In this document: piece after piece, positions 8,318-16,438 of the stretch
How the letters are laid out: the number at the start of each line of letters is the position of its first letter
How positions within the stretch are numbered: position 1 is the first letter of the stretch
Assembly (NCBI GenBank): GCA_041690495.1
Contig: JAWLHE010000003.1
Coordinates: 186,001-250,000 of the forward strand
Direction of reading: 5' to 3'
DNA length: 64,000 nucleotides
Source: DATAAP01 sp041690495
Lineage (GTDB): Bacteria; Pseudomonadota; Alphaproteobacteria; CACIAM-22H2
Translations under genes and position numbers: made by a program
Notes under the pieces: generated by a model
Told to the model about the DNA's origin: nothing
Databases searched by the model: none
What the model saw: the letters and a program-made list of their open reading frames with translations, nothing else

Positions 8318-8659
8318 CTAAAGCCGCTGGATGTCGCGGCGCGTCAGCCCGATGTCCCGCAGCACGCGGTCATCGAGCGACATGAGCTGCCGCCGCTCGC
8401 GGTCGCGCTGCGGCCATTCGAGCAGAATCCGCAGCCCCTGCACGGCGGCCCGGCACGCCGCCGTCGTCACGCGGCGCAACGCTCCCATCGGCACCGGATG
8501 CGGCGCGAAGGCGGTTTCGCTCGGGCGCACAAGGCCACGGATGCCGGTCGATGCCCGCGGCGCCAGCGATACCGGCAGCGGCAGGCCGGACGGAACATCA
8601 TCCGTTCCAAGCCAATACGAACCGGCCAGAGGCGGGCGGGTGACGGATTGAAGGCTCAT
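8318..8659 (-). CDS. DUF1127 domain protein
   Basis: A 113-residue protein with the DUF1127 signature at its end: RERRQLMSLDDRVLRDIGLTRRDIQRL. This is a closer match to the classic YjiS tail than the neighbour at 7325. The N-terminal 75 residues are Pro/Ala-rich and not recognisable. GAGAAGAAAACG before ATG 8659 sets the start. It begins 17 bases after the end of the small upstream gene at 8676, so the two are probably one transcript. Confidence 0.85.
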   Translation of the reverse strand: MSLQSVTRPPLAGSYWLGTDDVPSGLPLPVSLAPRASTGIRGLVRPSETAFAPHPVPMGALRRVTTAACRAAVQGLRILLEWPQRDRERRQLMSLDDRVLRDIGLTRRDIQRL

Positions 8660-8675
8660 CGTTTTCTTCTCCAGG

Positions 8676-8891
8676 TCATGCGTGCTCGGCACGGAATGGC
8701 GCCGGAGTCCTGCGGGCGCGCACCGCGAGCCGTCGCAGCGCCATGGCCATCGCGCGGAGTGCCCGCGCGACAGTCAGCGCGCGGGTCCGGCGGGATTCGC
8801 GGCGATAGTGCTCGACATCGATCGGACCGCCCGGCCACAGCCGCACCGGCGTCATGGGATCCGCCGGCGCCGGATCACGAAATTCGTTCAT
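8676..8891 (-). CDS. Small basic protein upstream of DUF1127
   Basis: A 71-residue protein with an acidic, Pro-rich start (MNEFRDPAPADPMTPVRLWP) and a basic helical end (ESRRTRALTVARALRAMAMALRRLAVRARR). The piece IDVEHYRRESRRTRA resembles small alphaproteobacterial proteins often found beside DUF1127 genes. No enzyme motif is present; binding of nucleic acid or membrane surface is only a guess from charge. The chosen ATG 8891 avoids an upstream extension that lacks a ribosome site. First gene of the small-protein run reading toward metY. Confidence 0.65.
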   Translation of the reverse strand: MNEFRDPAPADPMTPVRLWPGGPIDVEHYRRESRRTRALTVARALRAMAMALRRLAVRARRTPAPFRAEHA

Positions 8892-9117
8892 CGTCCTGCC
8901 CTGGGGCACATGGCCGCCCGCCCGCCTAAGCACTTGCAAAGGCGATAAAGAATGTCGTCGGCCGTTTCGTTTGCGCGCGAATGACTACGCCCGCCTTCGC
9001 ACCTGCACAAACGACATTTCGTAACGGGATGAATGAGGCGCCTTCATCCGACATCGTGCGATTGGCACGTCGCGTCGCCGTGCGGATGACAGGCAGGGCG
9101 CGGCCGGACCGGGCCGA

Positions 9118-9157
9118 TTAACCGTCGGACCGCTTTACTTAACGCTCCGATGGTTAA
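9118..9157. promoter_or_regulatory. Cluster of CtrA-like half-sites
   Basis: TTAACC at 9118-9123, TTAACG at 9139-9144 and TTAACCAT read on the minus strand at 9150-9157. TTAACCAT is a known single-site CtrA motif in Caulobacter; the full site is TTAA-N7-TTAA, and that exact spacing is not present here. A ctrA-like gene lies 1.4 kb away. The function is inferred. Confidence 0.35.
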
Positions 9158-9346
9158 TCGCGCGATTGCCCGAACGCGTTGTTCCGCATAGACGATCCGA
9201 CCTGGCAGGCGCCCGGCACGCGGTTTGCTTCTCCAGTAACAGGCACGTCGGCGTCGCCGAGACTCGCAATGTCGACGAACAGCTTCTGCAGCTTCCTCTC
9301 CAGACGCATCGAACTCGGGCCGGCGCAAAACGCCGGCCCATTTTTT
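9158..9346 (+). ncRNA. Candidate small RNA
   Basis: Inferred only from a terminator. A strong plus-strand intrinsic terminator ends at 9346 but no plus-strand gene precedes it within the space after the minus-strand gene start at 8891. The 150-180 bases before it hold no convincing protein frame. CATAGA at about 9187 could be a -10. The 5-prime end given here is arbitrary. The sequence does not resemble tmRNA, SRP RNA or RNase P RNA. Confidence 0.25.
9317..9346 (+). terminator. Intrinsic terminator facing the plus strand
   Basis: Stem GGGCCGGCG / CGCCGGCCC (9317-9325 and 9331-9339), loop CAAAA, then six T at 9341-9346. The T run is only on the plus strand; read from the ompA-like gene (minus) the hairpin has no T tail. 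Confidence 0.8.
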
Positions 9347-9351
9347 CCGCA

Positions 9352-10143
9352 TTACCGCGGCGTGGCGATGACGATATCGACGCGGCGGTTGCGTGCGCGG
9401 CCCAGCGCAGTTTCGTTGCTGGCCACCGGGAACGAGTCGCCGAGCGCCTGCACCGTGATGCGCCGCGCATCGATGCCGCGTGCGACCAGTGCCGCGCGGA
9501 CCGCATCGCCGCGGCGGCCCGAGAGCTCGAGATTTCGACTCCGGCTTCCGAGGTCGTCGGAATGGCATTCGATCCGCGCTGTTCGCGACGGATCCTGCCG
9601 CAGCAGGGCGACGACGCGTTCGATGGTCGGCTCGGCCCGGCGATCGAGATCGACGCCGTCTCGGGCAAACAGCTCGTTGTCGAGCGTCACGGTGATGGGA
9701 CGATCCAGGCGCTGGTCGAGCGGCTCATCCGGCGACGCCGCAGCGTCGGCCGATCCGCTGGGCACCGCCGGCTCGCCGTCCAGCGGAGTGACTTCGACGG
9801 TGCGGCGCCGGCGCTCGGCCTCTGCATCATGGGCGGATTCCTCCGCGCGCCGCAGCCTCGCCGCTTCGCGCGCGGCCGCCGCGCGCTGTTGCGCGAGATC
9901 GGCCCAGTGCGCGATGACGTCGCGATCGTTGCCGCGGCGCCAGTTGCGCTCCGCCTCGGCGAAGGCGTCCTCGGCGAGTTCGAGTTCCGTCCGCGCGAAC
10001 CGCACGACATCGGGGTCGGCCGCGGCCGACCTCATTTCGCCGCGCGCCTCCTCGACCGACGGGTTGAGGCGCGGCGCCCCGCCGCCGCAGGCCGCGAGCA
10101 GAAGGGCGCAGATCAACGCAAGGCCGGCGCGTATCGCGGTCAT
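9352..10143 (-). CDS. OmpA-family outer membrane lipoprotein
   Basis: A 263-residue lipoprotein. The N-terminus has a signal peptide with lipobox LLAAC (Cys at residue 19). Residues 30-110 form a long charged helix rich in Ala, Glu and Arg with the pattern of DUF4398. The C-terminal OmpA domain (about 150-260) has IECHSDDLGSRSRNLELSGRRGDAV and RNRRVDIVIA, which bind the diaminopimelate of peptidoglycan and so tie the envelope to the cell wall. The usual GHTD at the start of the OmpA loop reads CHSD here. It stands between two non-coding stretches and is probably a single-gene transcript. Confidence 0.9.
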   Translation of the reverse strand: MTAIRAGLALICALLLAACGGGAPRLNPSVEEARGEMRSAAADPDVVRFARTELELAEDAFAEAERNWRRGNDRDVIAHWADLAQQRAAAAREAARLRRAEESAHDAEAERRRRTVEVTPLDGEPAVPSGSADAAASPDEPLDQRLDRPITVTLDNELFARDGVDLDRRAEPTIERVVALLRQDPSRTARIECHSDDLGSRSRNLELSGRRGDAVRAALVARGIDARRITVQALGDSFPVASNETALGRARNRRVDIVIATPR

Positions 10144-10550
10144 CGCCTGACATCTCCCGGGCGGGCGCCGCTCCGCCTCGTGCGGCGTCCCTCATCCGGG
10201 GCGGCCACCCATGCCGCCGCAGGCGGAGCCATCGGCGACCGCGCCGGCGCAGACCGGCCGGCCAGCTTGGCCACTGGCATCCCCATGAGGCGCCGCGCCG
10301 AGCGCATCGGATGCGCCCCTTCGGGCGGCATGTTCCGCTTGAGATCCACGCCCGAAAAACCCGCGAAATGGCTTGGCTGTTCCACATCGGCAGGCCTTGC
10401 GGAGGCGCGGTCCACGGCCACGCTTGTTGATCCGCGCGAACTGCTTATTTTTCCAAAACAAGTCGCTTGAGCGGACAGGCTGTGTCTGGTTCCTTGGGCC
10501 AACCGCACTCGCAGGCGCATAGCCAATCAAACGAGCTAGGCAATACATAC
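10144..10550. other. Intergenic region upstream of the ctrA-like gene
   Basis: About 400 bases between divergent genes, with no supported protein or RNA gene. It should hold the promoters of both. I found no GANTC methylation site in the 150 bases before the regulator gene and no TTAA-N7-TTAA site, both of which mark ctrA autoregulation in Caulobacter. Confidence 0.5.
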
Positions 10551-11279
10551 ATGCGCGTTCTTCTGATCGAGGACGATCCGGCCATGTCGGAATCGATCCA
10601 GCTTATGCTGAAGGCCGAAGACTACATCGTCGATGCCACCGATCTCGGGGAGGAGGGTCTCGAACTCGGGAAGCTCTACGAGCACGACATCATCATCCTC
10701 GATCTCATGTTACCCGACATCGACGGCTATCGCGTGCTCAAGCGCCTGCGCGACTCGCGTATCAGGACTCCCGTGCTGATCCTGTCCGGACTCGGCGAGG
10801 TCGACAGCAAGCTCAAGGCGCTCGGCATCGGCGCCGACGACTACCTGACCAAGCCCTTCGACCGGCGCGAGCTGATCGCGCGCATCGGCGCGCTGGTGCG
10901 CCGCGCGCGCGGGCTCGCCGAGCCGATCATCACGGTCGGCAAGATGTCGATCGACCTGAAGGGCCGCAGCGCCACGACCGGTGGCCAAACGATTCCGCTG
11001 TCGAAACGCGAGTTCAGCATTCTCGAGCTGCTCTCGCTGCGCAAGGGCAGGGTCGTCAGCAAGGAGACGATTCTCGATCATCTCTATGGCGGCATGGACG
11101 AGCCGGACATGAAGATCGTCGACGTCTTCGTCTGCAAGCTGCGCGCGAAGATCGCGAAAGCGACCGGCGGCGAGCACTACATCGGCACCGCCTGGGGCTC
11201 GGGCTACAAGCTCGAGCAGCCGCCCGAGCCCGCCCCCGAAACCGCGCGGAGCGCGGTTCCTTCAGGCGTCGAGACCTGA
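10551..11279 (+). CDS. ctrA: CtrA-like cell-cycle response regulator
   Basis: A 242-residue OmpR-type regulator. The receiver domain begins MRVLLIEDDPAMSESIQLML and keeps DLGEEGLELGKLYEHDIIILDLMLPDIDGY with phosphoacceptor Asp51, as in Caulobacter CtrA. The DNA-binding half has ILELLSLRKGRVVSKE, LYGGMDEPDMKIVDVFVCKLRAKI and IGTAWGSGYKL, the last two being CtrA hallmarks. CtrA controls division, flagellar and replication genes. ATG 10551 is chosen because the conserved first residues start there. The protein is less close to classic CtrA at positions such as LSKREFSI (usually LTGKEYQM), so a divergent CtrA or a paralogue is possible. The tail after YKLEQ is Pro/Ala-rich. Confidence 0.82.
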   Translation: MRVLLIEDDPAMSESIQLMLKAEDYIVDATDLGEEGLELGKLYEHDIIILDLMLPDIDGYRVLKRLRDSRIRTPVLILSGLGEVDSKLKALGIGADDYLTKPFDRRELIARIGALVRRARGLAEPIITVGKMSIDLKGRSATTGGQTIPLSKREFSILELLSLRKGRVVSKETILDHLYGGMDEPDMKIVDVFVCKLRAKIAKATGGEHYIGTAWGSGYKLEQPPEPAPETARSAVPSGVET

Positions 11280-11286
11280 TGCGAAT

Positions 11287-13266
11287 TCACGCCGTCGCCG
11301 CCTTGCGCCGGTCCGCGCACCAGCGACGCCAGAACATGCGGTAGGCGGATTCGACCGCCGCGCCGTAGGCCGCATGGTCGCACAGCACCGAGCGGCGCAG
11401 CCGCTCGCGCAGTCCGGTGCGCGCCCGTACAAGACGCGCCGTATCCCCGGCCCAGCCGACCGCACGCGCGATATACTCGTCCTCGTCGCACGTGATCTCC
11501 GCGGCCATGCCGAGAGTCGACAGGATCGACGCGCCGACCCGCCCCTGCGGCCGCGCGTCGCATAGCGTCACGACCGGGACCCCCATCCAGAGCGATTCGA
11601 ACGTGGTGATGCCGCCGGCCTGCGGAAACGGGTCGAGCGCTATGTCGATCGCCCGATACGCCGCGAGATGCTCGCGACGCGTGGTCTTGCCGCGCAATTC
11701 GATGCGCTCCGCCGCGACGCCGAGCGCCACGAGCGAGTCGCGCAGCCAGCGCCGCGTATCCTCGTTGTCGAAGGCCGCATCCTTGGCAAGCAGCCGCGCA
11801 TCCGGCACGCGCTCGAGGATTCCGGCCCAGGCCCGCAGAACGCGCCGGTTGATCTTCGCCGGACGGTTCATCGAGCCGAACGTAACGTATCCGTTCGCCA
11901 GGGCCGGGGGCGGCCCCAGTGCCGGGCCATCGACCGGCGGGGCGAAAGGCATGAATCCGGGCAGATCGTGAATCGTCTCGACAAAGAGGTGACGGTCGTC
12001 CGCGGGGATCAGGACCGGGTCCGACAGCAGATAGTCCATCGTCGGCAGGCCCGAGCCGAGCGGGTAGCCCCAGCCCTGCACCTGCACCGGCGCCGGCTTG
12101 CGCGCGAACACCGCGAGGCGGTGGCCGTCGGTGAAGCCGGAAAGATCGACGAGGATGTCGATCCGGTCGTCGCGGATGCGGCGCGCGAGCACGTCGTCGC
12201 TCATTCGCCACGACTCGCGCCAGGCAGACGCCGCGGCATGGAAGCGCTTCGTCACGGCGTCGGGATTGCGCACTTCCGAATAGCAGACGACCTCGAAATC
12301 CGCGGAGTGGCCGAGGATCACCGGACCGAGCGCCTCGGCGGCCGAATGCGCCTTGAGATCGCCCGAGACATAGCCGATCCGCAACGGCCGATCGGGGTCG
12401 GGATCGTTCGCATGCGGCGCGATCGCCTTCGCCGCCGCGGCGCAGTGGCGTTGGTACCAGCTCCGCCGCTCGGCCATCGCCTCGGCAAGATCGGCGCGCG
12501 GGTCGAGGTCGAGGGCGAAGATCAGGTTCCCGTGCGCCTTGGCGCTGCCTGGATCGCATGCGATCGCGCGGCGGAACCCGTCGACCGCCTCCTCGATCCG
12601 GCCGCAGCGGAACAGCGCCAGCGCAAGATTGTGCTCGGCCTCGAAGAGGCCGGGATGGTCCGCGACTGCCCGGCGGAAGGCGCGCACGGCCGCGGCGAAG
12701 TCCCCGCGCGCGGCATGTGCCATCCCCTGGCCCATCTGCGCCCCGGTGGCGCCCGGCTGGAGGGTGAGGGCCGCGCCGAACGCCTCGAGCGCCGGGCCCG
12801 TGTCGCCGGCAGCCAGCAGCGCATGACCGAGATCGACATGATGCGCGGCGCGTGCCGGCTCGCATTGCACGCAGAGGCGATGGGCCGTGACCGCCTCGTC
12901 GACCCGCCCCAGCTCGACATAGAGCTTGCCGAGATTGGCGAGCGCCAGCGCGAAGTCGGGCGCGATGGAGATTGCCCGGCCGAACGCCTTCACTGCTTCG
13001 GCCGTATTCCCCATCGCGATGTGGATCGTGCCGAGACAGTTCCAGGCGTACCTGTCGCCCGGCGCCGCGACCACCGCCGAATGCGCCAATGTCAGCGCCC
13101 GCTCGTGCAGCCCCATCCGGTTCGCGATATCCGCGAGGCGCCACAGCGCCTCGGCGTCGCGGGCGTTCTGCGCGAGCGCGGCCTGGTAGATCCGGCCGGC
13201 GTCGGCGAGATAGCCGGCCTCGTAGAACGCCCGGGCGCGATCCAGATCGGGAGTGGGATTGGTCAT
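11287..13266 (-). CDS. TPR-containing O-GlcNAc transferase (SPINDLY-type) family protein
   Basis: A 659-residue protein with about seven tetratricopeptide repeats (residues 10-265; for example FGRAISIAPDFALALANLGKLYVELGRVDEAV) followed by a GT41-type GT-B glycosyltransferase region. RIGYVSGDLKAHSAAEALGPVI starts the catalytic part; VDLSGFTDGHRLAVFARKPAPVQVQGWGYP, TFGSMNRPAKINRRVLRAWAGIL and ALDPFPQAGGITTFESLWMGVPVVT follow, the last being the sugar-nucleotide site. Bacterial members glycosylate proteins such as flagellin or adhesins, or are of unknown use. Start at ATG 13266; another ATG lies six codons upstream. It begins 59 bases after the DNA ligase gene on the same strand and may be co-transcribed. 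Confidence 0.9.
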   Translation of the reverse strand: MTNPTPDLDRARAFYEAGYLADAGRIYQAALAQNARDAEALWRLADIANRMGLHERALTLAHSAVVAAPGDRYAWNCLGTIHIAMGNTAEAVKAFGRAISIAPDFALALANLGKLYVELGRVDEAVTAHRLCVQCEPARAAHHVDLGHALLAAGDTGPALEAFGAALTLQPGATGAQMGQGMAHAARGDFAAAVRAFRRAVADHPGLFEAEHNLALALFRCGRIEEAVDGFRRAIACDPGSAKAHGNLIFALDLDPRADLAEAMAERRSWYQRHCAAAAKAIAPHANDPDPDRPLRIGYVSGDLKAHSAAEALGPVILGHSADFEVVCYSEVRNPDAVTKRFHAAASAWRESWRMSDDVLARRIRDDRIDILVDLSGFTDGHRLAVFARKPAPVQVQGWGYPLGSGLPTMDYLLSDPVLIPADDRHLFVETIHDLPGFMPFAPPVDGPALGPPPALANGYVTFGSMNRPAKINRRVLRAWAGILERVPDARLLAKDAAFDNEDTRRWLRDSLVALGVAAERIELRGKTTRREHLAAYRAIDIALDPFPQAGGITTFESLWMGVPVVTLCDARPQGRVGASILSTLGMAAEITCDEDEYIARAVGWAGDTARLVRARTGLRERLRRSVLCDHAAYGAAVESAYRMFWRRWCADRRKAATA

Positions 13267-13325
13267 TGCGGCCCGCCCGATCATCGGCGGCTATGGTTAA
13301 GCGACGCTTACCGGGCCGCGACGTC

Positions 13326-14924
13326 TCATTCCTGGATTTCGGCGGCGAGCGTCTCGACGCGGTCCGCCTCGCCGGCCGGCTTGTCCCAGCGGATGCGGTG
13401 GATGCGGGGAAAGCGCAGCGCCAGCCCCGATTTGTGTCGCGTAGAGCGTTGCACGCCCTCGAAGGCCAGCTCGCAGACCAGCTTCGGCTCGACCGCGCGC
13501 ACGGGTCCGAAGCGCTCGACCGTGTGATTGCGCACCCACTTGTCGAGCTGCAGCAGCTCCGCATCGGTGAAACCGAAATAGGCCTTGCCGACCGGCACCA
13601 GCTCGGCGCCGTTCTCCGTATCGCGCCAGCAGCCGAAGGTGAAGTCGGAGTAATAGGACGAGCGTTTGCCGTGGCCGCGCTGCGCATACATCATTACGGC
13701 GTCGACCGTGCCCGCATCGCGTTTCCACTTGAACCACAGCCCCTTCGGCCGGCCGGCGACATAAGGGCTGTCGGCGCGTTTCAGCATCACGCCCTCGGAG
13801 CCGCGGGTACGGGCATGCGCGCGGATCTCGCGCAGCGCCGGCCAGTCCGCGAACGCGATCACCGGCGACAGGTCGAAGCGCGCCATCAGCGCCGTGCCGG
13901 CGACATTCCCGGCGAACCAGCGCTCCAGCCGCTCGCGCCGTGCCGTGAAGGGCAGCGGCCGCAGATCCTCGTCGCCCTCGAACAGCACGTCGTAGAGCCG
14001 CACGAAGGCCGGATAGCCGGCGAGCATCCTGTCCGTCACGAGCTTGCGGTTGAGCCGCTGCTGGAGGTCGTTGAACGAGCCGACATCGTCGCCGCGCCGC
14101 ACCAGCAGCTCGCCGTCGAGCACGGCGTCGAAAGTCAGCGCCTGCAGGATGTCGGGGAACGCGCCGGAGATCTCGTCGCCGGTGCGCGAGTAGATGCGCC
14201 TGACGCCGCTCCTGCCGACGAGCTGGACGCGGATGCCGTCCCATTTCCATTCGGCGCGGAACCCGGCCGGATCCATCGAGAGGAGCTCGCCCTCGTCCAG
14301 CGCGTGCGACAGCATGATCGGCCGGAACGTGGCGGCGCGATCGACCGCCGGCACCGGCCCCTTGCCCTCGAGCCAGGCGAACAGGCCGGGAAAAGGCGGC
14401 CGCAGGCCGTGCCACACCTCCTCGACCTCCGCGATGTCGACGTTGCCCATCTCGGCCAACGCCGTCTTCGCCAGCCGGGCCGACACGCCGACGCGCAGGC
14501 CGCCGGTGATCAGCTTGATCAGCGCCCAGCGCCCGGTCGCGTCGAGGCGGTCGAGCCAGACGCCGAGCTGCGCCATCACCTCGGCGCGCGTGGCGCCGCC
14601 GAGCGCATCGACGATCTCGCTCAGATGCGGCGAGGCCGCATCGTCGGCCGGCGTCACCGGCCAGATCAGCGCCGCGGTCTCGGCAAGATCGCCGACGAAG
14701 TCGTAGGACCAGCCGAACAGCGCCGGATCGACGCGGCTCTCGACCAGGCCGCGGATCGTCGCCGGCTTGGCGAACCTGAACTCGAGCCCGCCGGCGATCG
14801 CCGCCAGCGCGTAGCCGCGGTCGGGGTCGGGGGTCGTGGCGAAGTAGTCCTTCAGCAGCCGCAGCTTGGTCAGGCGCGACGGCGAGAACAGCAGGTCGTC
14901 GAGCAGGCGGGCGAAGCGCTTCAT
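13326..14924 (-). CDS. ATP-dependent DNA ligase of the ligase-associated damage response set
   Basis: A 532-residue ATP-dependent ligase of the bacterial family often named cisplatin damage response ligase. Residues 1-190 form the ligase N-terminal domain. Motif I is EWKWDGIRVQ with the adenylated Lys227; RIYSRTGDEIS and DAVLDGELL are motifs Ia and III; EGVMLKRADSPYVAGRPKG is motif IV to V, and WFKWKRD is motif V/Va. The OB domain follows. It seals nicks in DNA repair, alongside the NAD-dependent LigA expected elsewhere. It lies 23 bases downstream of the exonuclease gene of the same system, so the two form an operon. The partner helicase and MPE nuclease genes lie 8 kb further on. Confidence 0.95.
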   Translation of the reverse strand: MKRFARLLDDLLFSPSRLTKLRLLKDYFATTPDPDRGYALAAIAGGLEFRFAKPATIRGLVESRVDPALFGWSYDFVGDLAETAALIWPVTPADDAASPHLSEIVDALGGATRAEVMAQLGVWLDRLDATGRWALIKLITGGLRVGVSARLAKTALAEMGNVDIAEVEEVWHGLRPPFPGLFAWLEGKGPVPAVDRAATFRPIMLSHALDEGELLSMDPAGFRAEWKWDGIRVQLVGRSGVRRIYSRTGDEISGAFPDILQALTFDAVLDGELLVRRGDDVGSFNDLQQRLNRKLVTDRMLAGYPAFVRLYDVLFEGDEDLRPLPFTARRERLERWFAGNVAGTALMARFDLSPVIAFADWPALREIRAHARTRGSEGVMLKRADSPYVAGRPKGLWFKWKRDAGTVDAVMMYAQRGHGKRSSYYSDFTFGCWRDTENGAELVPVGKAYFGFTDAELLQLDKWVRNHTVERFGPVRAVEPKLVCELAFEGVQRSTRHKSGLALRFPRIHRIRWDKPAGEADRVETLAAEIQE

Positions 14925-14947
14925 CTACGTGCGGGCAGCATGCGCCG

Positions 14948-15976
14948 TCATTCCGCGTCCTCGTCCTCGTAGCCGACGAGGTCGAGGGCCCGCGCCCTGA
15001 TGCCGCGGCCGGTCGCGTAATGCACCAGCCCCTCCTCGCGGCCATGCGTGACCCACACTTCGCGCGCGCCCACCTCGTCGATCGTCCGCGTCAGCTCGTC
15101 CCAGTCGGCGTGATCGGAAATCACCAGCGGCAGCTCGACGCCGCGCTGCCTGGCCCGCTGCTTGACGCGCATCCAGCCCGAGGCGAGCGCCATGACCGGG
15201 TCGGGCAGCCGCCGCGTCCAGCGATCGTCGATCGCCGACGGCGGCGCCAGCACGATCTCGCCGCGCAGTTCGTCCTTGCCGGCACCGGTCGCGTTGCGCA
15301 GCTCGCCCAGCATCACGCCGAGACGCTCGTACAGTTCGCACATCGCCACAAGCGCGCCGTGGATGTAGATCGGGTCCTCGTAACCCGCCTCGCGCAGCAG
15401 GCGGATGACGCGCTGGCACTTGCCGAGCGCGTAGACACCGACCAGCACGCAGCGTTCGGGAAAGATCGCGCGGGCGTGCAGCACCCGCGCGATCTCTTCG
15501 GCGTCGGGGGGATGGCGGAACACCGGCAGGCCGAACGTCGCCTCGGTGATGAACACGTCGCACTCCTGGGGCACGAAGGGAGCACAGGTCGGATCGCGCC
15601 GCCGCTTGTAGTCGCCCGAGACGACGACGCGGCTGCCGCGCCATTCCAGCACCACCTGCGCCGAGCCGAGCACATGGCCCGCCGGCTCGAGCCGCAGCGT
15701 CACGCCGTCGATGTCGAGCGCCTCGCCGTAGCGCAGCGGCCGGCGCTCGCGGCCCGCCTCCCCGCCGAGACGGTGGTCCATGATCGCCAGGGTCTCCGCC
15801 GTCGCCAGCACCTTGCCGTGGCCCGGTCGCGCGTGGTCGGAATGGCCGTGCGTGATCACCGCGCGCGCCGACCGCCGCACCGGGTCGATGAAGAAGCCGC
15901 CCGGCTCGACGCACAGGCCCTGCGGCGTCTGCCGCACCCAGTCCGACGGTTTCGGCGCCGTATTGATCGCAACCAT
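14948..15976 (-). CDS. Ligase-associated DNA damage response exonuclease (MBL fold)
   Basis: A 342-residue metallo-beta-lactamase-fold nuclease of the SNM1/CPSF73-like class. Metal-binding motifs are ITHGHSDHARPGHG (motif 2), PAGHVLGSA (motif 3), VVSGDYKRRRDP (motif 4), and ISDHADWDEL plus THGREEGL near the end. There is no beta-CASP length expansion. In Pseudomonas and other proteobacteria this family is linked to an ATP ligase, a DEXH helicase and a metallophosphoesterase. It starts 52 bases from the divergent HIT gene, so the operon promoter must lie in that short gap. Confidence 0.93.
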   Translation of the reverse strand: MVAINTAPKPSDWVRQTPQGLCVEPGGFFIDPVRRSARAVITHGHSDHARPGHGKVLATAETLAIMDHRLGGEAGRERRPLRYGEALDIDGVTLRLEPAGHVLGSAQVVLEWRGSRVVVSGDYKRRRDPTCAPFVPQECDVFITEATFGLPVFRHPPDAEEIARVLHARAIFPERCVLVGVYALGKCQRVIRLLREAGYEDPIYIHGALVAMCELYERLGVMLGELRNATGAGKDELRGEIVLAPPSAIDDRWTRRLPDPVMALASGWMRVKQRARQRGVELPLVISDHADWDELTRTIDEVGAREVWVTHGREEGLVHYATGRGIRARALDLVGYEDEDAE

Positions 15977-16028
15977 CCTGCTAAACTAGGCGGCGTACCG
16001 CAGCGAAACCAGAGGAGGACCGCATCCC

Positions 16029-16430
16029 GTGTTCGAGCTCGATCCGCGTCTTGCCGCCGATACCGTCGAGCTTGCGCGCTGGCCGCTGTGCCGCGTCCTG
16101 CTGATCAACGACGCCAACTACCCGTGGCTGATCCTCGTGCCGCAACGCCCGGGCCTGCGCGACCTCGACGAGGTGGCGGACGCCGACAGCGCCGCCCTCT
16201 TCGACGAGATCGGCCGCGCCTGCAGCGCGCTGCGCAGCATGTTCAGGCCGCACAAGCTCAACGTCGCCGCGCTCGGCAATGCAGTGGCGCAGCTCCACAT
16301 CCATGTCATCGCCCGCCAGACCGCCGACCCGGCCTGGCCGAAGCCGGTATGGGGCGTGGTGCCGGCGAAGCCCTATGCGGCCGATGCCCTCGCCGATTTC
16401 CGGAAGCGCTTCGCCGCCGCCGTCGCCTGA
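16029..16430 (+). CDS. HIT family protein
   Basis: A 133-residue histidine-triad protein. The triad region is NAVAQLHIHVIARQTAD, with the H-x-H-x-x form giving the catalytic His of nucleotide hydrolases or transferases; the third triad position is Ala-Arg rather than His, as in the DcpS/FHIT-unlike bacterial subgroup. Start is GTG 16029, supported by GAGGAGG about 8-12 bases upstream. Likely role is hydrolysis of adenylated compounds such as AMP-lysine or dinucleoside polyphosphates. Its gene is divergent from the exonuclease and ligase pair; adenylated DNA ends are a ligase by-product, but a link is only a guess. Confidence 0.9.
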   Translation: MFELDPRLAADTVELARWPLCRVLLINDANYPWLILVPQRPGLRDLDEVADADSAALFDEIGRACSALRSMFRPHKLNVAALGNAVAQLHIHVIARQTADPAWPKPVWGVVPAKPYAADALADFRKRFAAAVA

Positions 16431-16438
16431 AACAGCGC

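Larger units (their letters stand above)
8892..9351. other. 460-base intergenic region with orphan terminator
   Basis: No protein gene is supported here. The stretch contains three TTAAC-type half-sites at 9118-9157 and a strong plus-strand intrinsic terminator at 9317-9346, although both flanking genes are on the minus strand. This combination suggests a plus-strand small RNA, listed separately. Confidence 0.6.

Noticed and set aside
11239..11261. Hairpin ACCGCGCGGAGCGCGGT at the ctrA end as terminator
   Set aside because: It is inside the coding region and is followed only by TTCCTTC; not convincing as a terminator.
11204..13687. Very long frames opposite real genes (for example 11204-13687, 23926-25857 and 30363-32318 on minus)
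   Set aside because: They are mirror frames of the OGT-like, helicase and yidC genes caused by high GC in third positions; their translations are Arg/Ala/Gly-rich without any family motif.
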